A stretch of DNA of 64,000 nt from NCBI GenBank assembly GCA_015178975.1, contig WHVD01000022.1, positions 1 through 64,000 on the forward strand, read 5' to 3'. The notes below the pieces were generated by a model. The model made no database searches. It was not told the origin of the DNA and worked only from the letters and a program-made list of their open reading frames with translations. Shown here one piece after another: positions 44,205-55,377 of the stretch (the stretch's first letter is position 1; each line of letters begins with the position of its first letter). The stretch comes from Hysterangium stoloniferum (Eukaryota; Basidiomycota; Agaricomycetes; Hysterangiales; Hysterangiaceae). The position numbers were made by a program, and so were the translations under genes.

Positions 44205-45924
44205 TGTTAAGGAGTGTGCGGAGTTTATTGAAAGGTTTCCAGAGAAACCCACAGGACAGCTGGTAGGACTTGGCTTCAGCTTATAGGCTGCACTGTGAAG
44301 ATCCGTTCCCAGAAACTCTTCGGAGTATTTCCTGGATATTATATCTGGTTCCGAACCATCTTCTGGACCAGTATCAAGATCCGGAATCCACTGGAACCTG
44401 ACCCTCATCCCTCAAGGCAAATCCCATTCTGGTATTCTGCCCTCATTTAGACACCTCCTGTTATGGCCTGGAACTCATCGGACTCTGCCCTTCAGTAGTT
44501 GACTTCTACACATGTTCTGTGGTCATTTCCCAGTCAGACTCCTGGTCAGACTTCCAGTCAGACTCCCATCTCTGATCTGACTTTCCACCCTGAGTCTCTG
44601 ATCTGACTTTTCAACTCAATATCCGACCTGACTTCTGACTATGGAACATTTATAGTTTCCATACTTCCAGATCCCGCCCTTGTTCCATATATGGTAACTT
44701 GTTGATTGACAAGCATTCACTCATTTGCTTATTGTATTCCCATTTTGGAATCTTCATCCTAATCTGCTTTATTGTGATCTTAGTTTGTAGTACAATAGTG
44801 GTAACTTCTATATAGTCTTCCATAGTCATGTACTTACTCCTTAGTTTTAATCTCGAATTAGTTTGTATCTCTTCTGTCTTTCTGTACACTCAATCCTCAG
44901 AACTCTCTGGACTCCAGATATCCAGAACTCCCGGAACCTCTGAGTATCCATAAACATTCTGACATATATTCATCCTCTGAAATATGGACACCCGAGTGAG
45001 TGCATGAGGGTGCAGCACATAAGCTGAAGCCAAGTCCATCTGTACTCTGGTAATATTCCAATACTCCCAGACTAATTCTCTGAAACTCCAAGGACATATT
45101 TCTGGGAAGTGTCCAGAATATCCCTGGAAAATCTGCCCCAAGATCCGGAACTTAACATGCACCCTTGCAAGATCGTGTTGTCCAATTTCAGATGGGCAGA
45201 TGGGAATCCTGGGGAGTCCAGGAGTGGTTGGTGGGTTGAGAGGTCAGGGAGTCGACAGCGGGAAGCCTATGGAAGTCAAAGGGCTGGGTGGAGATGAGTT
45301 GGAGGTCAAGTGATAGATAGGTTGGAGCCCATGGGCCCCAACAAGGTAAATAGCAGTGTGTTTCAAAGAGGAGATTAGAGTGGAAAATGTACTGACATTA
45401 CTGGGGAGAATCTAAGCTGATTTTCTGACTGGATTGTATGTACAACATCTGCCAGACTATATAGACTGTGGAATGTATGTCATACCAAATCTAGTAATAA
45501 TGAAATCTAAACTAGTAAACATGAAACCAGATAAGTAAACACCAGATTTGGTGTTAGGAATGGGATGGAGTGGAGTGGAGTCTGAATCATGACAGGTTGT
45601 TAGACCATAACAAGAATGGGGTGGGAGCAGAGTCCGAAATGTGACAGGTCATTTGACCATAATGGGAATGGGGCTCAGTTAGAGAGCTGTTGGGTTTTCC
45701 AAGAGGAGTCCAGTGACTGGTGTGTGGGACAGGGTCAGAGATAGACAGGTGCGGGTCCCGGTGGGTATTCCAGTGACTGATACATGAAGTAACAAAGGTC
45801 GAGCATGGACAGGTCTGATGTCCAGAGTCTGGCAGGTATTCTGGTAAACTGATAACTGGTGTGTGTAGGGTGCAGGTGCATATAAATTAGTGCCCTGAGT
45901 CTGGTGGGTTTTCTGGTCATAACA
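44205..45924 (-). repeat. 5' LTR of chromovirus copy B (family A), split by LTR-H
   Basis: 44205-44293 plus 45158-45924, about 856 bp without the insert. It contains the variant palindrome ACACCAGATTTGGTGT near 45540 and the ATTTTCTGACT motif near 45420. Confidence 0.85.
44294..45157 (+). repeat. Solo LTR, family H, 864 bp, TSD TGCAC
   Basis: TGTGAAGATCC...GGAACTTAACA with perfect TGCAC at 44289-44293 and 45158-45162. The 3' half shares the family D end and the TATAAGCTGAAGCC-type box near 45018. Repeated TCTGATCTGACTT words lie at 44560-44640. Confidence 0.9.
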
Positions 45925-46961
45925 GAAGGCTATGTCAGAGTTGAAGCCTGAATCCACCTACCTTAAAAACTATGTCATAATGTTTTTGGAAATCTCTCTT
46001 CAATACAAATTGCCATGATACATTATTGGCTGCATATGAACCTAGACACTGTTACAGGGAATGAGGATAAATGGATCCAACAAGTACCTGCAGCCCATGA
46101 AATGACTCTTCTTATCCTGAAACAGTCTTACACCCAATTATCCCCTTATAGCCCACCTTTTGAGGATCTTCCCAAACATACACAACCATTTCAAGACCTA
46201 TTGAAGCACTCATGGTGTATATAGTATAGCCAGGTACCACCATTCCCTGCCATAGATGTTGACAAAGAAGCCATTGGATTACTTGAACATGAAATGTTTG
46301 AGACTTCAAGAGCAGCAGGGCCTGCCAGCTTTCAACCATAGGGATTGGATGCAGGTAGTCATCAGAATAAATAGAGTCCATATCCATTTATTCCCTACTC
46401 TTGGAATGAATGTGATATTCCTGAACCTGAGGAGACTGAATATCAGGTATTTTACTATCAATTTCAAAATATAATATAGATTAATGCTCATACTTTCATG
46501 TAGCATGGGCCAGAATTTAGTGAAGGCAGTGAACCTGACAGTCAAGAGCCCCACATTTTCCCTCTAAATAGACCAAAACCACAAATAGCTCAGAAGTGCA
46601 AAGGAGAGGGAATGTGTGAGGAAGCTTTGTTTGAGAAGCAGTCTGAAAGAATACTCAGAAAATGACCCAGCTGAATTATAAAGAGACTTAGGGCATAAAA
46701 TGTTTTAATGCAAATAAAAAGGTTTTCTGTAAATAATATTCATTTTTAAGACATATAACACAATATAGAACTTCTAAGACTTAATATTTGACATTTTTCT
46801 GAGCCTTGGCCCCCTGACATAGAGCCTCCTTTGCCCCCTTTGCTTAGATCTTAACAATATTTTGAAAAAAGTCCTACATCCAATTCTCCCCTGATAGTCT
46901 ACCTTTTGAGGATGTTCTTAAACATACACAACTATTTCAAGACCTACTAAATCACTTGTAG
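45925..46961 (+). other. Duplicated unclassified repeat
   Basis: A block at about 46115-46410 recurs at 46870-46961 and, beyond the LTR-D insertion, at 48786-48980. An open stretch of 70 codons (46015-46224) shows no domain I recognise. No gene is supported. Confidence 0.5.
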
Positions 46962-48785
46962 TGTCAGGAACCAGAAAACCCGCCAGCCTCCAGGCCCCCA
47001 GACCCCATCCTACATGCTCCTGAGCTTCTATATTGTATAGTTACAACTGGAGTTCCCACCGGAGCCTGCATATCAACTTGTTTATGCCTGACTCTCCGTA
47101 TGCACCCACCCTATCTGTACCCACTACTGGACAACCCACTGGGACCCGGACTCTGCCCTATATACACCCGACTCTCTGTATCTCACGGACCAGTCACCGG
47201 ACTCAACCAGACTCCTGGAACCCCTCTAACAGAGCATAGAACCCTGCTCTCGTTATGGTCAAACAGTCTGTCATGTGTCTCATGTCCCAGTCATCGGACT
47301 CCACCAGACTCCAAACTCCCCCCTATATACACTGACACTCTGTATCTCACAGACCAGTCATCGGACCCTGACTGGACTCCCTGGAACCCCTCTAACAGAG
47401 CCCCATTCCCGTTATAGTCTAATGACCTGTCATGATTCATTCTCTGCTCCTGTTCCGTTCCATCCCTAATTCCCAGTTTAGTATTTATTTGTTTTGTTTT
47501 ATGTTTAATAGTTCTGCCCCTCATTAATACTGGATTTGGTATTATTACATTTCACAGTCTATATAAGCCTCCTATATTCATATACTTAGAATCCAGTTTG
47601 ACCCTCGAACAAGTTTGACCCTCGAACAAGTTTGACCCTCGAACAAGTTTGACCCTCGAACAAGTTTGACCCTCGAACAAGTTTGACCCTCGAACAAGTT
47701 TGACCCTCGAACAAGTTTGACCCTCGAACAAGTTTGACCCTCGAACAAGTTTGACCCTCGAACAAGTTTGACCCTCGAACAAGTTTGACCCTCGAACAAG
47801 TTTGACCCTCGAACAAGTTTGACCCTCGAACAAGTTTGACCCTCGAACAAGTTTGACCCTCGAACAAGTTTGACCCTCGAACAAGTTTGACCCTCGAACA
47901 AGTTTGACCCTCGAACAAGTTTGACCCTCGAACAAGTTTGACCCTCGAACAAGTTTGACCCTCGAACAAGTTGACCTCGACAGTTGACCCTCGAACAAGT
48001 TTGACCCTCGAACAAGTTTGACCCTCGAACAAGTTTGACCCTCGAACAAGTTTGACCCTCGAACAAGTTTGACCCTCGAACAAGTTTGACCCTCGAACAA
48101 GTTTGACCCTCGAACAAGTTTGACCCTCGAACAAGTTTGACCCTCGAACAAGTTTGACCCTCGAACAAGTTTGACCCTCGAACAAGTTTGACCCTCGAAC
48201 AAGTTTGACCCTCGAACAAGTTTGACCCTCGAACAAGTTTGACCCTCGAACAAGTTTGACCCTCGAACAAGTTTGACCCTCGAACAAGTTTGACCCTCGA
48301 ACAAGTTTGACCCTCGAACAAGTTTGACCCTCGAACAAGTTTGACCCTCGAACAAGTTTGACCCTCGAACAAGTTTGACCCTCGAACAAGTTTGACCCTC
48401 GAACAAGTTTGACCCTCGAACAAGTTTGACCCTCGAACAAGTTTGACCCTCGAACAAGTTTGACCCTCGAACAAGTTACACCCCTGATCCAGTCTCTAGT
48501 CCTCTTGTCTGTCTGCATGCTCGATTCCCAGAACTCCCATGGGAACTCCAGAATCTACATCTTCCTGTATGCATTCTGTCAGCTCGAAATATGGACACCC
48601 AAATGAGTGTATGAGGGCACAGCCTATAAGCTGAAGCCAAGTCCATCTCAGCCTGTACCATACCTTTCTGGTAATTATTCTGATACACTGTCTTGTACTA
48701 CTAATCCCTGGAAGAAAGTGTATTCAGAATTAATTACCAGAAACCTCCACGGGACTATCCGTGGATCTTTGTTTGGAACTTAACA
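46962..48785 (+). repeat. Solo LTR, family D, 1824 bp, TSD TGTAG, with 17-bp array
   Basis: TGTCAGGAACC...GGAACTTAACA with perfect TGTAG at 46957-46961 and 48786-48790. TATATAAG near 47560 is followed by AATCCAG near 47590. The tandem array begins immediately downstream of that point. The family lacks coding sequence in the window. Confidence 0.9.
47596..48474. repeat. 17-bp minisatellite, about 52 units
   Basis: Unit GTTTGACCCTCGAACAA. It is almost perfect except for one irregular stretch near 47970-47997 with shortened units. Because 17 is not a multiple of 3, all minus-strand frames stay open with a 17-residue period; these are not proteins. The sister LTR has one diverged unit near 16976-16998. 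Confidence 0.97.
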
Positions 48786-48980
48786 TGTAGCATATACAGT
48801 ATAGCTAGGTACTACCATTCTCTGCCATATATATTGACAAAGAAGCTGGATTACTTGAACATGAAATGTTTGAAGCTTCAAAAGCAGCAGGGTCTGCTGG
48901 CTTTTAATAATGGAGATTGTATGTAGGTAATTATCAGAAGAAATAGAGTCCATATTTGTTTGTTGCCTGCTCTTGGAATG

Positions 48981-49014
48981 AAACCCTAAACCCTAAACCT
49001 TAACCCTAACCTCT
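48981..49014. repeat. Short interstitial telomere-like repeat
   Basis: About five degenerate CCCTAA/CCCTAAA units in a row (34 bp). TTAGGG is the common fungal telomere repeat. Confidence 0.6.
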
Positions 49015-49132
49015 AATGTGTTTTCTGTACATAATTTTCATTTAAAGACCATATAGCACAATATAGAGCATTTGATATAAAGTATTTGACATTTTTTAGA
49101 GCCTCTGTAATCCACAAGTAAAGTTCTTTCAG

Positions 49133-49212
49133 TGTCGCGGCAGTTCCTTTCTAATTAGGAAGTGCCGCGACAACTGCATAAAATTACCCAATTAGAAGGA
49201 ACTGCCACGACA
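49133..49212. repeat. 80-bp inverted-repeat element (MITE-like)
   Basis: Terminal inverted repeats of about 23 nt starting TGTCGCGGCAGTTCC and ending GGAACTGCCACGACA. A third inverted copy of the end (AAGTGCCGCGACA) lies inside, so the left half folds on its own too. Confidence 0.65.
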
Positions 49213-49324
49213 TACAAGTTTTTCATATAAACCTAGAACCCACATCATTTAAAAGTTATATTTTGTTATTTTGAACTTTAATAGGTTTATTTGAGAATCA
49301 ATATTACTCAAAGAAGGACTAAAA

Positions 49325-50199
49325 TGTTAGGGTACGTACATGGTGGGTTTCTGGAGAAACCCATGGAATATCCAGTAGGACTTGGCTTCAGCTTATAGGC
49401 TGTGCCCTCATGAGATCGTGTTGTCCAATTTCAGACAGGCAGACGGGAATCCTGGAAAGTCCAGGTGGGGTTCGTGGGTTGAGGGGTCGTAGGTCAGAGG
49501 TTGTGGGTCGAGAGGTTGGGAGTCGAGATAAATAAGAGAGATAGATGCATCAGAGCCCATGGGCTCCGACTAGCGTGAGTGGTGTGATTCAAGTAGGAGT
49601 TTAGAGCGGAAAATGTATTAGATTACTGGGGGGAATCTAAGCCAATTTTCTGACTGGATTGTATGTACAACATCTGCCAGACTATATAGACCGTGGAATG
49701 AATGACATACCAAATCCAGTAATAATGAAACGAAACTAGCAAAACATAAAACGAGAATAGTAAACACCAAATTTGGTGTTAGGAACGGGACAGAACGGAG
49801 TGGAGTCCAAATCATGACAAATCATAAACCATAATGGGAAATGGAGTGGGAGTGGAGTCCGAATCGTGACAAATCATAAACCATAATGGGAAATGGAGTG
49901 GGAGTGGAGTCCGAATCGTGACAGGTCATTTGACTAAAATGGGAACAGGGCTCTGTTAGAGGGATGATGGGTTTACTGAGCAGGGTCCGGTGACTGATGC
50001 GTGGGATGAGGTTGGACATAGACAGGGACGGAGTCTGGTGGGTATTCTGGTGACTGAACACAACGTAACGAAGTCGAATGTAGACAAGTCTGACATATGG
50101 AGTCTGGCGGGAGTTCTGGTAAACTGACAATTGGTGCATATAGGGCGTGGGTGCGTATAGGTTAGTGCCTAGAGGCCAGTGGGAATTCTGGTCGTAACA
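49325..50199 (-). repeat. Solo LTR, family A, 875 bp, TSD TAAAM
   Basis: TGTTAGGG...GGTCGTAACA flanked by TAAAA (49320-49324) and TAAAC (50200-50204). It contains the palindrome ACACCAAATTTGGTGT near 49765 and a local direct duplication of about 60 bp around 49820-49925. Confidence 0.85.
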
Positions 50200-51372
50200 T
50201 AAACCTATTTTCACTACTGTGACTCAATGGATGGAAGTGTGCATAATCTTGATCTATTACAATGTAGATGGCTTACTGACGATATACCTAATAGCACCCC
50301 TCCAAATGATCTAGTTCAAGAAGACTCGCTGATGGAGAGGCAAATATCTCTAACATCAATGGAGGAGGTGGTGACATACATTGCAGGAATAAAGTGGTTG
50401 CACTCATCTTATAGACCGTGACATATCAGTATTAGTGTGGAGGTCGTGGTTGCGATCGTCCACTGCAGTTGTAGTAAACTGCAAACTGCAAGGTCTGGAT
50501 TTTTCAAAAACTGTAATTTCATACTGGTGAATTGTGATCATGCTGGCTGATGTTGGCTAGTGAACCATTTCAAACTCGGAGGACTGATTACTAGTTTAGC
50601 TAACACTGGACATTAATAGTAGGAATACCAATCTAATAATTAAATATTTGATTATTCCCCCATTATCCTACATGGAGCTATTATCAGGTTCAAATGTAAC
50701 GAACCCCTGCACCTGTCAATATATGGGTGGGATGTTAAGTTTTTGTGGTGCTGTTCCTAGACCGTATAACTTTCCATTTGTTTGAGTGAGGTGACAGTAC
50801 TCATTGTAAATGGATAAGGACTAAACAAATACAAATAGACTTTGTATAAAATATGTGGTGAATTCCCAACTGCAGCAACCTGAGCCCTAATGCTCATGAT
50901 CCCTATTAAAAATAGTATGAGTTGGCTTATTGTAATACACAATCAACAAGGTGGTAATAGTCTTGTAATATGAGTATTTATGTCTCAATCAATGTGTCAG
51001 TTAGTGAATCACCTTCTGACATATGTAGTAGGTAGGATGCTATGTAGTTTAGGTGTACACTGGTTCTGGTGTGCATTAACCTCCAAAAACATGGTCCACA
51101 ATTAGCATCCTCCTATGAAAAAGTGAAGAAATAGGTGAACCATCCCTAAGAAAAGGGTGGTTTCATCACCAATTCCGACAATCCTTTGCTAACCCAAATC
51201 CCAGAAAAGTTAACATGGGATTCGGGGATCTGTATGACACTGGGAAAAGCCCTAGCTCCAAAATGTTTTAGGATCCTCATTAGAGGCTTATTTTTTATAA
51301 ACTCCACCAATCACTCAATGGATCCTTAACTGAGTTAAAGTTGATTAAGGATCCAAAATGTGATTGGTGGGT
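50200..51372. other. Unclassified repeat, inverted relative to 56260-56970
   Basis: Words in 50900-51110 recur in inverse orientation at 56260-56970 (ATGAGTTGGCTTATTGTAAT, GTGTCAGTTAGTGAATCACC types). A 65-codon open stretch at 50227-50421 has no recognisable domain. Probably an old transposon; class unknown. Confidence 0.45.
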
Positions 51373-51524
51373 TGTTAAGGGTGCATACATGGAGGGTTTC
51401 CAGAGAAACCCACAGGAAATCCAGTAGGACTTGGCTTCAGCTTATAGGCTGCGCCCTTGTGAGATCATGTTGTCCAATTTCAAATGGGCGGACAGGAATC
51501 CCAGGGAGTCCAGGTGGAGTTCAT

Positions 51525-51960
51525 GGGTTGTGGGGTCATGGGTCGAGGGGTCATGGGTCGAGGGGTCATGGGTCGAGGGGTCATGGGTCGAGGGGTCATG
51601 GGTCGAGGGGTCATGGGTCGAGGGGTCATGGGTCGAGGGGTCATGGGTCGAGGGGTCATGGGTTGAGGGGTCATGGGTCGAGGGGTCATGGGTCGAGGGG
51701 TCATGGGTCGAGGGGTCATGGGTCGAGGGGTCATGGGTCGAGGGGTCATGGGTCGAGGGGTCATGGGTCGAGGGGTCATGGGTCGAGGGGTCATGGGTCG
51801 AGGGGTCATGGGTCGAGGGGTCATGGGTCGAGGGGTCATGGGTCGAGGGGTCATGGGTCGAGGGGTCATGGGTCGAGGGGTCATGGGTCGAGGGGTCATG
51901 GGTCGAGGGGTCATGGGTCGAGGGGTCATGGGTCGAGGGGTTGTGGGTCGAGAGGTCGGG
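51525..51960. repeat. 15-bp minisatellite, about 28 units
   Basis: Unit GGTCGAGGGGTCATG, with a single variant unit near 51661 (CG to TG). Being a multiple of 3 it leaves open frames on both strands (51360-51992 and others); these are not genes. Sister LTRs have a few degenerate units here (for example 13995-14045). Confidence 0.97.
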
Positions 51961-52496
51961 GAGTCGAGATAAATAAGTTTGAGGTTGAGTGATAGATGCC
52001 ATGGGCTTTAACTAGTGAGAGCAGTGTAACTCAAAGAGGAGTTTAGAGCGGAAAATGTACTAGATTACTGGGGAGAATCTAAGTTGATTTTCTGACTGGA
52101 TTGTATGTACAACATCTGCCAGACTATATAGACTGTGGAATGAATAACATACCAAATCCAGTAATAATGAAAATGAAACTAGCAAAACATAAAACAAGAT
52201 AAGTAAACACCAAATTTGATGTTAGGAATGGAACTGTCATGTATTTTAAAGGTTTTTCTATTTTTCACAATTTCCCCAAAACGAAATTCTTAACAAAAGC
52301 TGTTAAAATGTACTTATATCGTGATTATAAAATTGTACAATATTCTCTTAATTTATATTGAATTTATGCAATTTATTTTGCATTTTTATCTTATTAATTG
52401 AGGGAGCTACGAAATTTCTACTTTTTATTCTTTTTTAACTATATATCTTCAAACCGGCCACCTGGCGCTTATTACACAACGCGCGGGAATATTAGT

Positions 52497-52715
52497 CACA
52501 ACAAGTGACCGGTCCTCACAACAAGTGACCGGTCCTCACAACAAGTAACCGGTCCTCACAACAAGTGACCGTCGTCACAACAAGTGACAGTCACAAGGGC
52601 GCGCGTGTGTCACACGCGCACTAGCGCGGGAATATTATGTCATACATTATGTCATTTGGGAATATTAAGTCATATGTTATGTCATCTGGGAATATTATGT
52701 CATACATTATGTCAT
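52497..52715. repeat. U3-like repeats and a GC-rich palindrome in LTR-E
   Basis: About five 20-bp units with ACAAGTGACCGGTCCTCACA, then a perfect palindrome with 9-bp arms GCGCGTGTG/CACACGCGC (52601-52619), then three units of about 40 bp around GGGAATATTATGTCATAC (52628-52715). Such arrays often act as promoter elements in U3; this is inference. Confidence 0.75.
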
Positions 52716-52919
52716 CATATATGCTACAGTAGAGAATGGCAGAAATGTCTAAAACATTCCAAGTAAAATAGCTAAAATAGGATAGAAATAAAGTTCAATA
52801 TGTCTCTAAATGTCTCACATCTCAGTGTATATAAGGAGCTCTGCTCCAGCCATGAAATAAAACCAATCTTATCAACCTATTTACACCACATCTGTGTGTC
52901 ACTGCAGCTAGCAGTATAT

Positions 52920-53232
52920 TGCCACCTCTTAGTTGAGCATCTGGCACCTAGGATTCTCTGTCACCTCTTGTTGAGTAATTTGACAGTAATTCTACCAATC
53001 AGGATTCCCTGCCACCTCTTGTTGAGTAATTTGGCATTAATCCTTTGTACTACAGTCACCTCTTGTTGAGTAATTTGACTGCTTGTTACATATCTTGTTA
53101 TTTGTAGTTTAAGACTTCAGTCACCTCTTGTTGAGTAATTTGACTGATTATTACATTGCAAGTAATCCTTGTTACATTTCTTGTTATTTGTAATCTAAAA
53201 CTTCAGTCACCTCTTGTTGAGTAATTTGACTG
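52920..53232 (+). repeat. Six copies of a small hairpin with covarying stems
   Basis: Each copy has a conserved 17-nt centre CCTCTTGTTGAGTAATT (first copy diverged) between complementary arms. Arms: TGCCA/TGGCA (52920-52946), CTGTCA/TGACAG (52958-52986), TGCCA/TGGCA (53010-53036), CAGTCA/TGACTG (53053-53081, 53118-53146, 53204-53232). The centre can form an inner CTC/GAG stem with a TTGTT loop. Copies 4-6 are also part of longer direct repeats. Confidence 0.85.
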
Positions 53233-54164
53233 ATTATTACATTACAAATAATCCCTGTTCCCTTACTCATTTATTGTGAATCAGTAAAGCATATTCACAT
53301 AAATAAATACTGAGAATATCCTTGCAAGATCCTAAGACTACATTAAGATCCTGATAAGTTAGTATCACAGTAGACCCTGTAGGTTAGTGTAAATAAAGCA
53401 TATATTAGCCAAATAGTGTTTTATTCTATATCTAATCTTTTGACCTGTTTATAAATATTTTTACTGTTTGACAAATAGTATAAAATATATATAAACTAGC
53501 TAGCATTGAAGTTAAATCTAGCTTTGGAATCAGTAAATTGTTATTCTTATTTTAGTAGTTGTTATCACAGAAAAAGAACAAGCTTACACAAGCAGCTCTC
53601 AAAACCTTCTTTGCGAAGTAGGGTGCATATATTCAAGTAAACTCTTGACTTCAGGGGTTCTAAGTCTATTTAGGCTGCCACTGATTAATATCAAATACTT
53701 AAATTATTTTACCTTGTAGTGAATTGAGTATTTGCACACTTTGATAGAGCATTGGACTCCTTTTTCCAGAAAATAATATTAAAATAAGGCTAATACATTA
53801 CAGGAACAGGACAGAGCGGAGTCTGAATCGTGACAGGTCATAAACCATAATGGGAAATGGAGTGGGAGCAGAGTCTGAATCGTGACAAGTCATTTGACTA
53901 AAACAGGAATGGGGCTCAGTTAGAGGGATGATGGGTTTTCCGAGCAGGGTCCGGTGACTGATGCGTGGGATGAGGTCAGATATAGACAGGGATGGAGTCT
54001 GGCGGGTATTTGGGTGACTGATACATAATGTAATGAAGTCAAATGTGGACAAGTCTGACGTATGGAGTCCAGTGGGAATTCCAGTAAACTGACAATTGGT
54101 GCGTATAGGGTGTGAGTGCGTATAAGTTAGTGCCTGGAGTCCAGTGGGAATTCTGGTCATAACA

Positions 54165-54352
54165 CAGGTTTAGAATCCAACAAACTTTTAGATCCTTAAA
54201 AGATGCATAACCACATTAAAATCAGTTGAGGATCTAACATGTGATTGCAGGGTTTAGAATTCAATGAACTTTTGGATCCTCAAAAGAGCCCTAACCAATT
54301 TTAACTCTTTAAGGATCAAATGGATGATTGTTGTAAAGCTCTACTAAGGATC
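54165..54352. other. Tandem degenerate repeat flanking LTR-A
   Basis: Two or more copies of a block of about 95 bp with AGGATC, ATGTGATTG and GGGTTTAGAATCCAA-like words; the left flank at 51290-51372 belongs to the same repeat. No gene. Confidence 0.45.
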
Positions 54353-55377
54353 TGTTATGTATTTCTAGGTTTTTTCCATTTTTTAACCAATCTCCCCTAA
54401 CAAATTGTGAAAAAGAAGATTTAAATATAATTATATCGCGATGATAAAACTGTACAATATTGTCTTGATTTATCTTGAAATTATACAATTTATTTTGTAT
54501 TTTTATCTAATAAATTGAGAGAGCTATGAAATTTCTATCTTTTATTCTTTTTTGATTAACATGTCATACACCGGCGACTCAGTGCTTATTCACAATGCAT
54601 GAGAGATCACGTGATATTCACATGACATTTCAAACTCCGACAACGACAAAATGTGATGTGAAATAATCACCCATTATCAAGGCAAAATATATATTTATAT
54701 ATTATTTGACCTGTGGGGGGCAAGCCCCCACCATGCTACCACCCCACAACTTTACTCGGTCACTTCATGACCTGGTGGATCAATAATAATGTTCTTTAAA
54801 CACTACATCAGCAGTCATATCTATCTTGGAATAGTATTTTCCAATACTTGATCACATAACCTTTGTATTACCTTCTATGACCACTTCTGTACATTCCAGC
54901 TTTCTATTTATTCAGAGACTTATTTTTCAAAGTGATTAGAGTTTACATTATTCAGAATTATATACATTATATACTTTTGTAAATTCACTGAACCTAAAAA
55001 ACATAAGTCAGTCTCCTTTTGGAACCTTGCTGAATACTTACGTGTGGATCAATAATAACATCCTTAAACACTACATATTTGGCATGGAATAGTGTTTTCA
55101 TTCTTCCTCAATTTGTTTCTCTTGAAGTGTCATTGTCCCATACAGCTGTGATTGCCCTTCCCATGTCATATTGGGGACTTTTGCAGATTCTAGCTCCCCA
55201 TTTATTGTCTTTCATACTCATAGTCCACTTTCCTTCCATTCCACTCATCTGTCTTTGAATCTTTTAGTATAAATTATTATCTTGTATTCTACTAATCTCC
55301 AGTTCAAACATTGATTTAGAATCTTTTGGTTAAGAACCACATTGTTCAGGTCTCTATGTATATTTTCAACCTACATA
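54353..55377 (+). repeat. Start of a second LTR-E-like repeat, then AT-rich sequence
   Basis: TGTTATGTATTTCTAGG and the following 250 bp resemble the LTR-E start. The 3' end was not found. A block with GTGGATCAATAATAA is repeated at about 54774 and 55042. No coding signal. Confidence 0.45.

Larger units (their letters stand above)
35618..45924 (-). mobile_element. Chromovirus (Ty3/Gypsy) copy B with both LTRs and antisense gene
   Basis: Same family as copy A. Minus-strand order: 5' LTR (44205-45924, itself split by LTR-H), self-priming site, gag (44171 to 41500, split by a solo LTR-A), pol (41499 to about 37810). A convergent plus-strand gene (36665-37619) and the 3' LTR (35618-36461) complete it. 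The flanks GGTGG and GAAGG do not form a clear duplication, so the ends may come from recombination between elements. Confidence 0.85.
48786..49324. other. Continuation of the duplicated repeat, no gene
   Basis: 48786-48980 continues the 46870-46961 copy. It is followed by a telomere-like stretch and a short inverted-repeat element, listed separately. The rest is AT-rich. Confidence 0.5.
52235..53802 (+). repeat. Solo LTR, family E, 1568 bp, TSD GGAAC
   Basis: TGTCATGTATTTT...AATACATTACA with perfect GGAAC at 52230-52234 and 53803-53807. The first 250 bp are similar to 54353-54600. The interior holds U3-like repeats (52497-52715) and six hairpin repeats (52920-53232). Confidence 0.85.
51373..54164 (-). 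repeat. Solo LTR, family A, split by LTR-E, with 15-bp array
   Basis: 51373-52234 plus 53803-54164. TGTTAAGG start and GGTCATAACA end. The flanks TGGGT and CAGGT are a decayed duplication; both sides belong to the same flanking repeat. LTR-E (52235-53802) is inserted in the U3. Confidence 0.8.

Noticed and set aside
43229..48474. CRISPR-like arrays
   Set aside because: Units are contiguous without spacers, and the genome is eukaryotic.
47552..48518. Long open frames of about 300 codons over the 17-bp array
   Set aside because: Open in all minus-strand frames simply because the repeat has no stop; no start context or flanking domain.
51360..52002. Repeat proteins of 150-210 residues over the 15-bp array on both strands
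   Set aside because: A by-product of a 15-bp unit without stops; the array lies inside an LTR.
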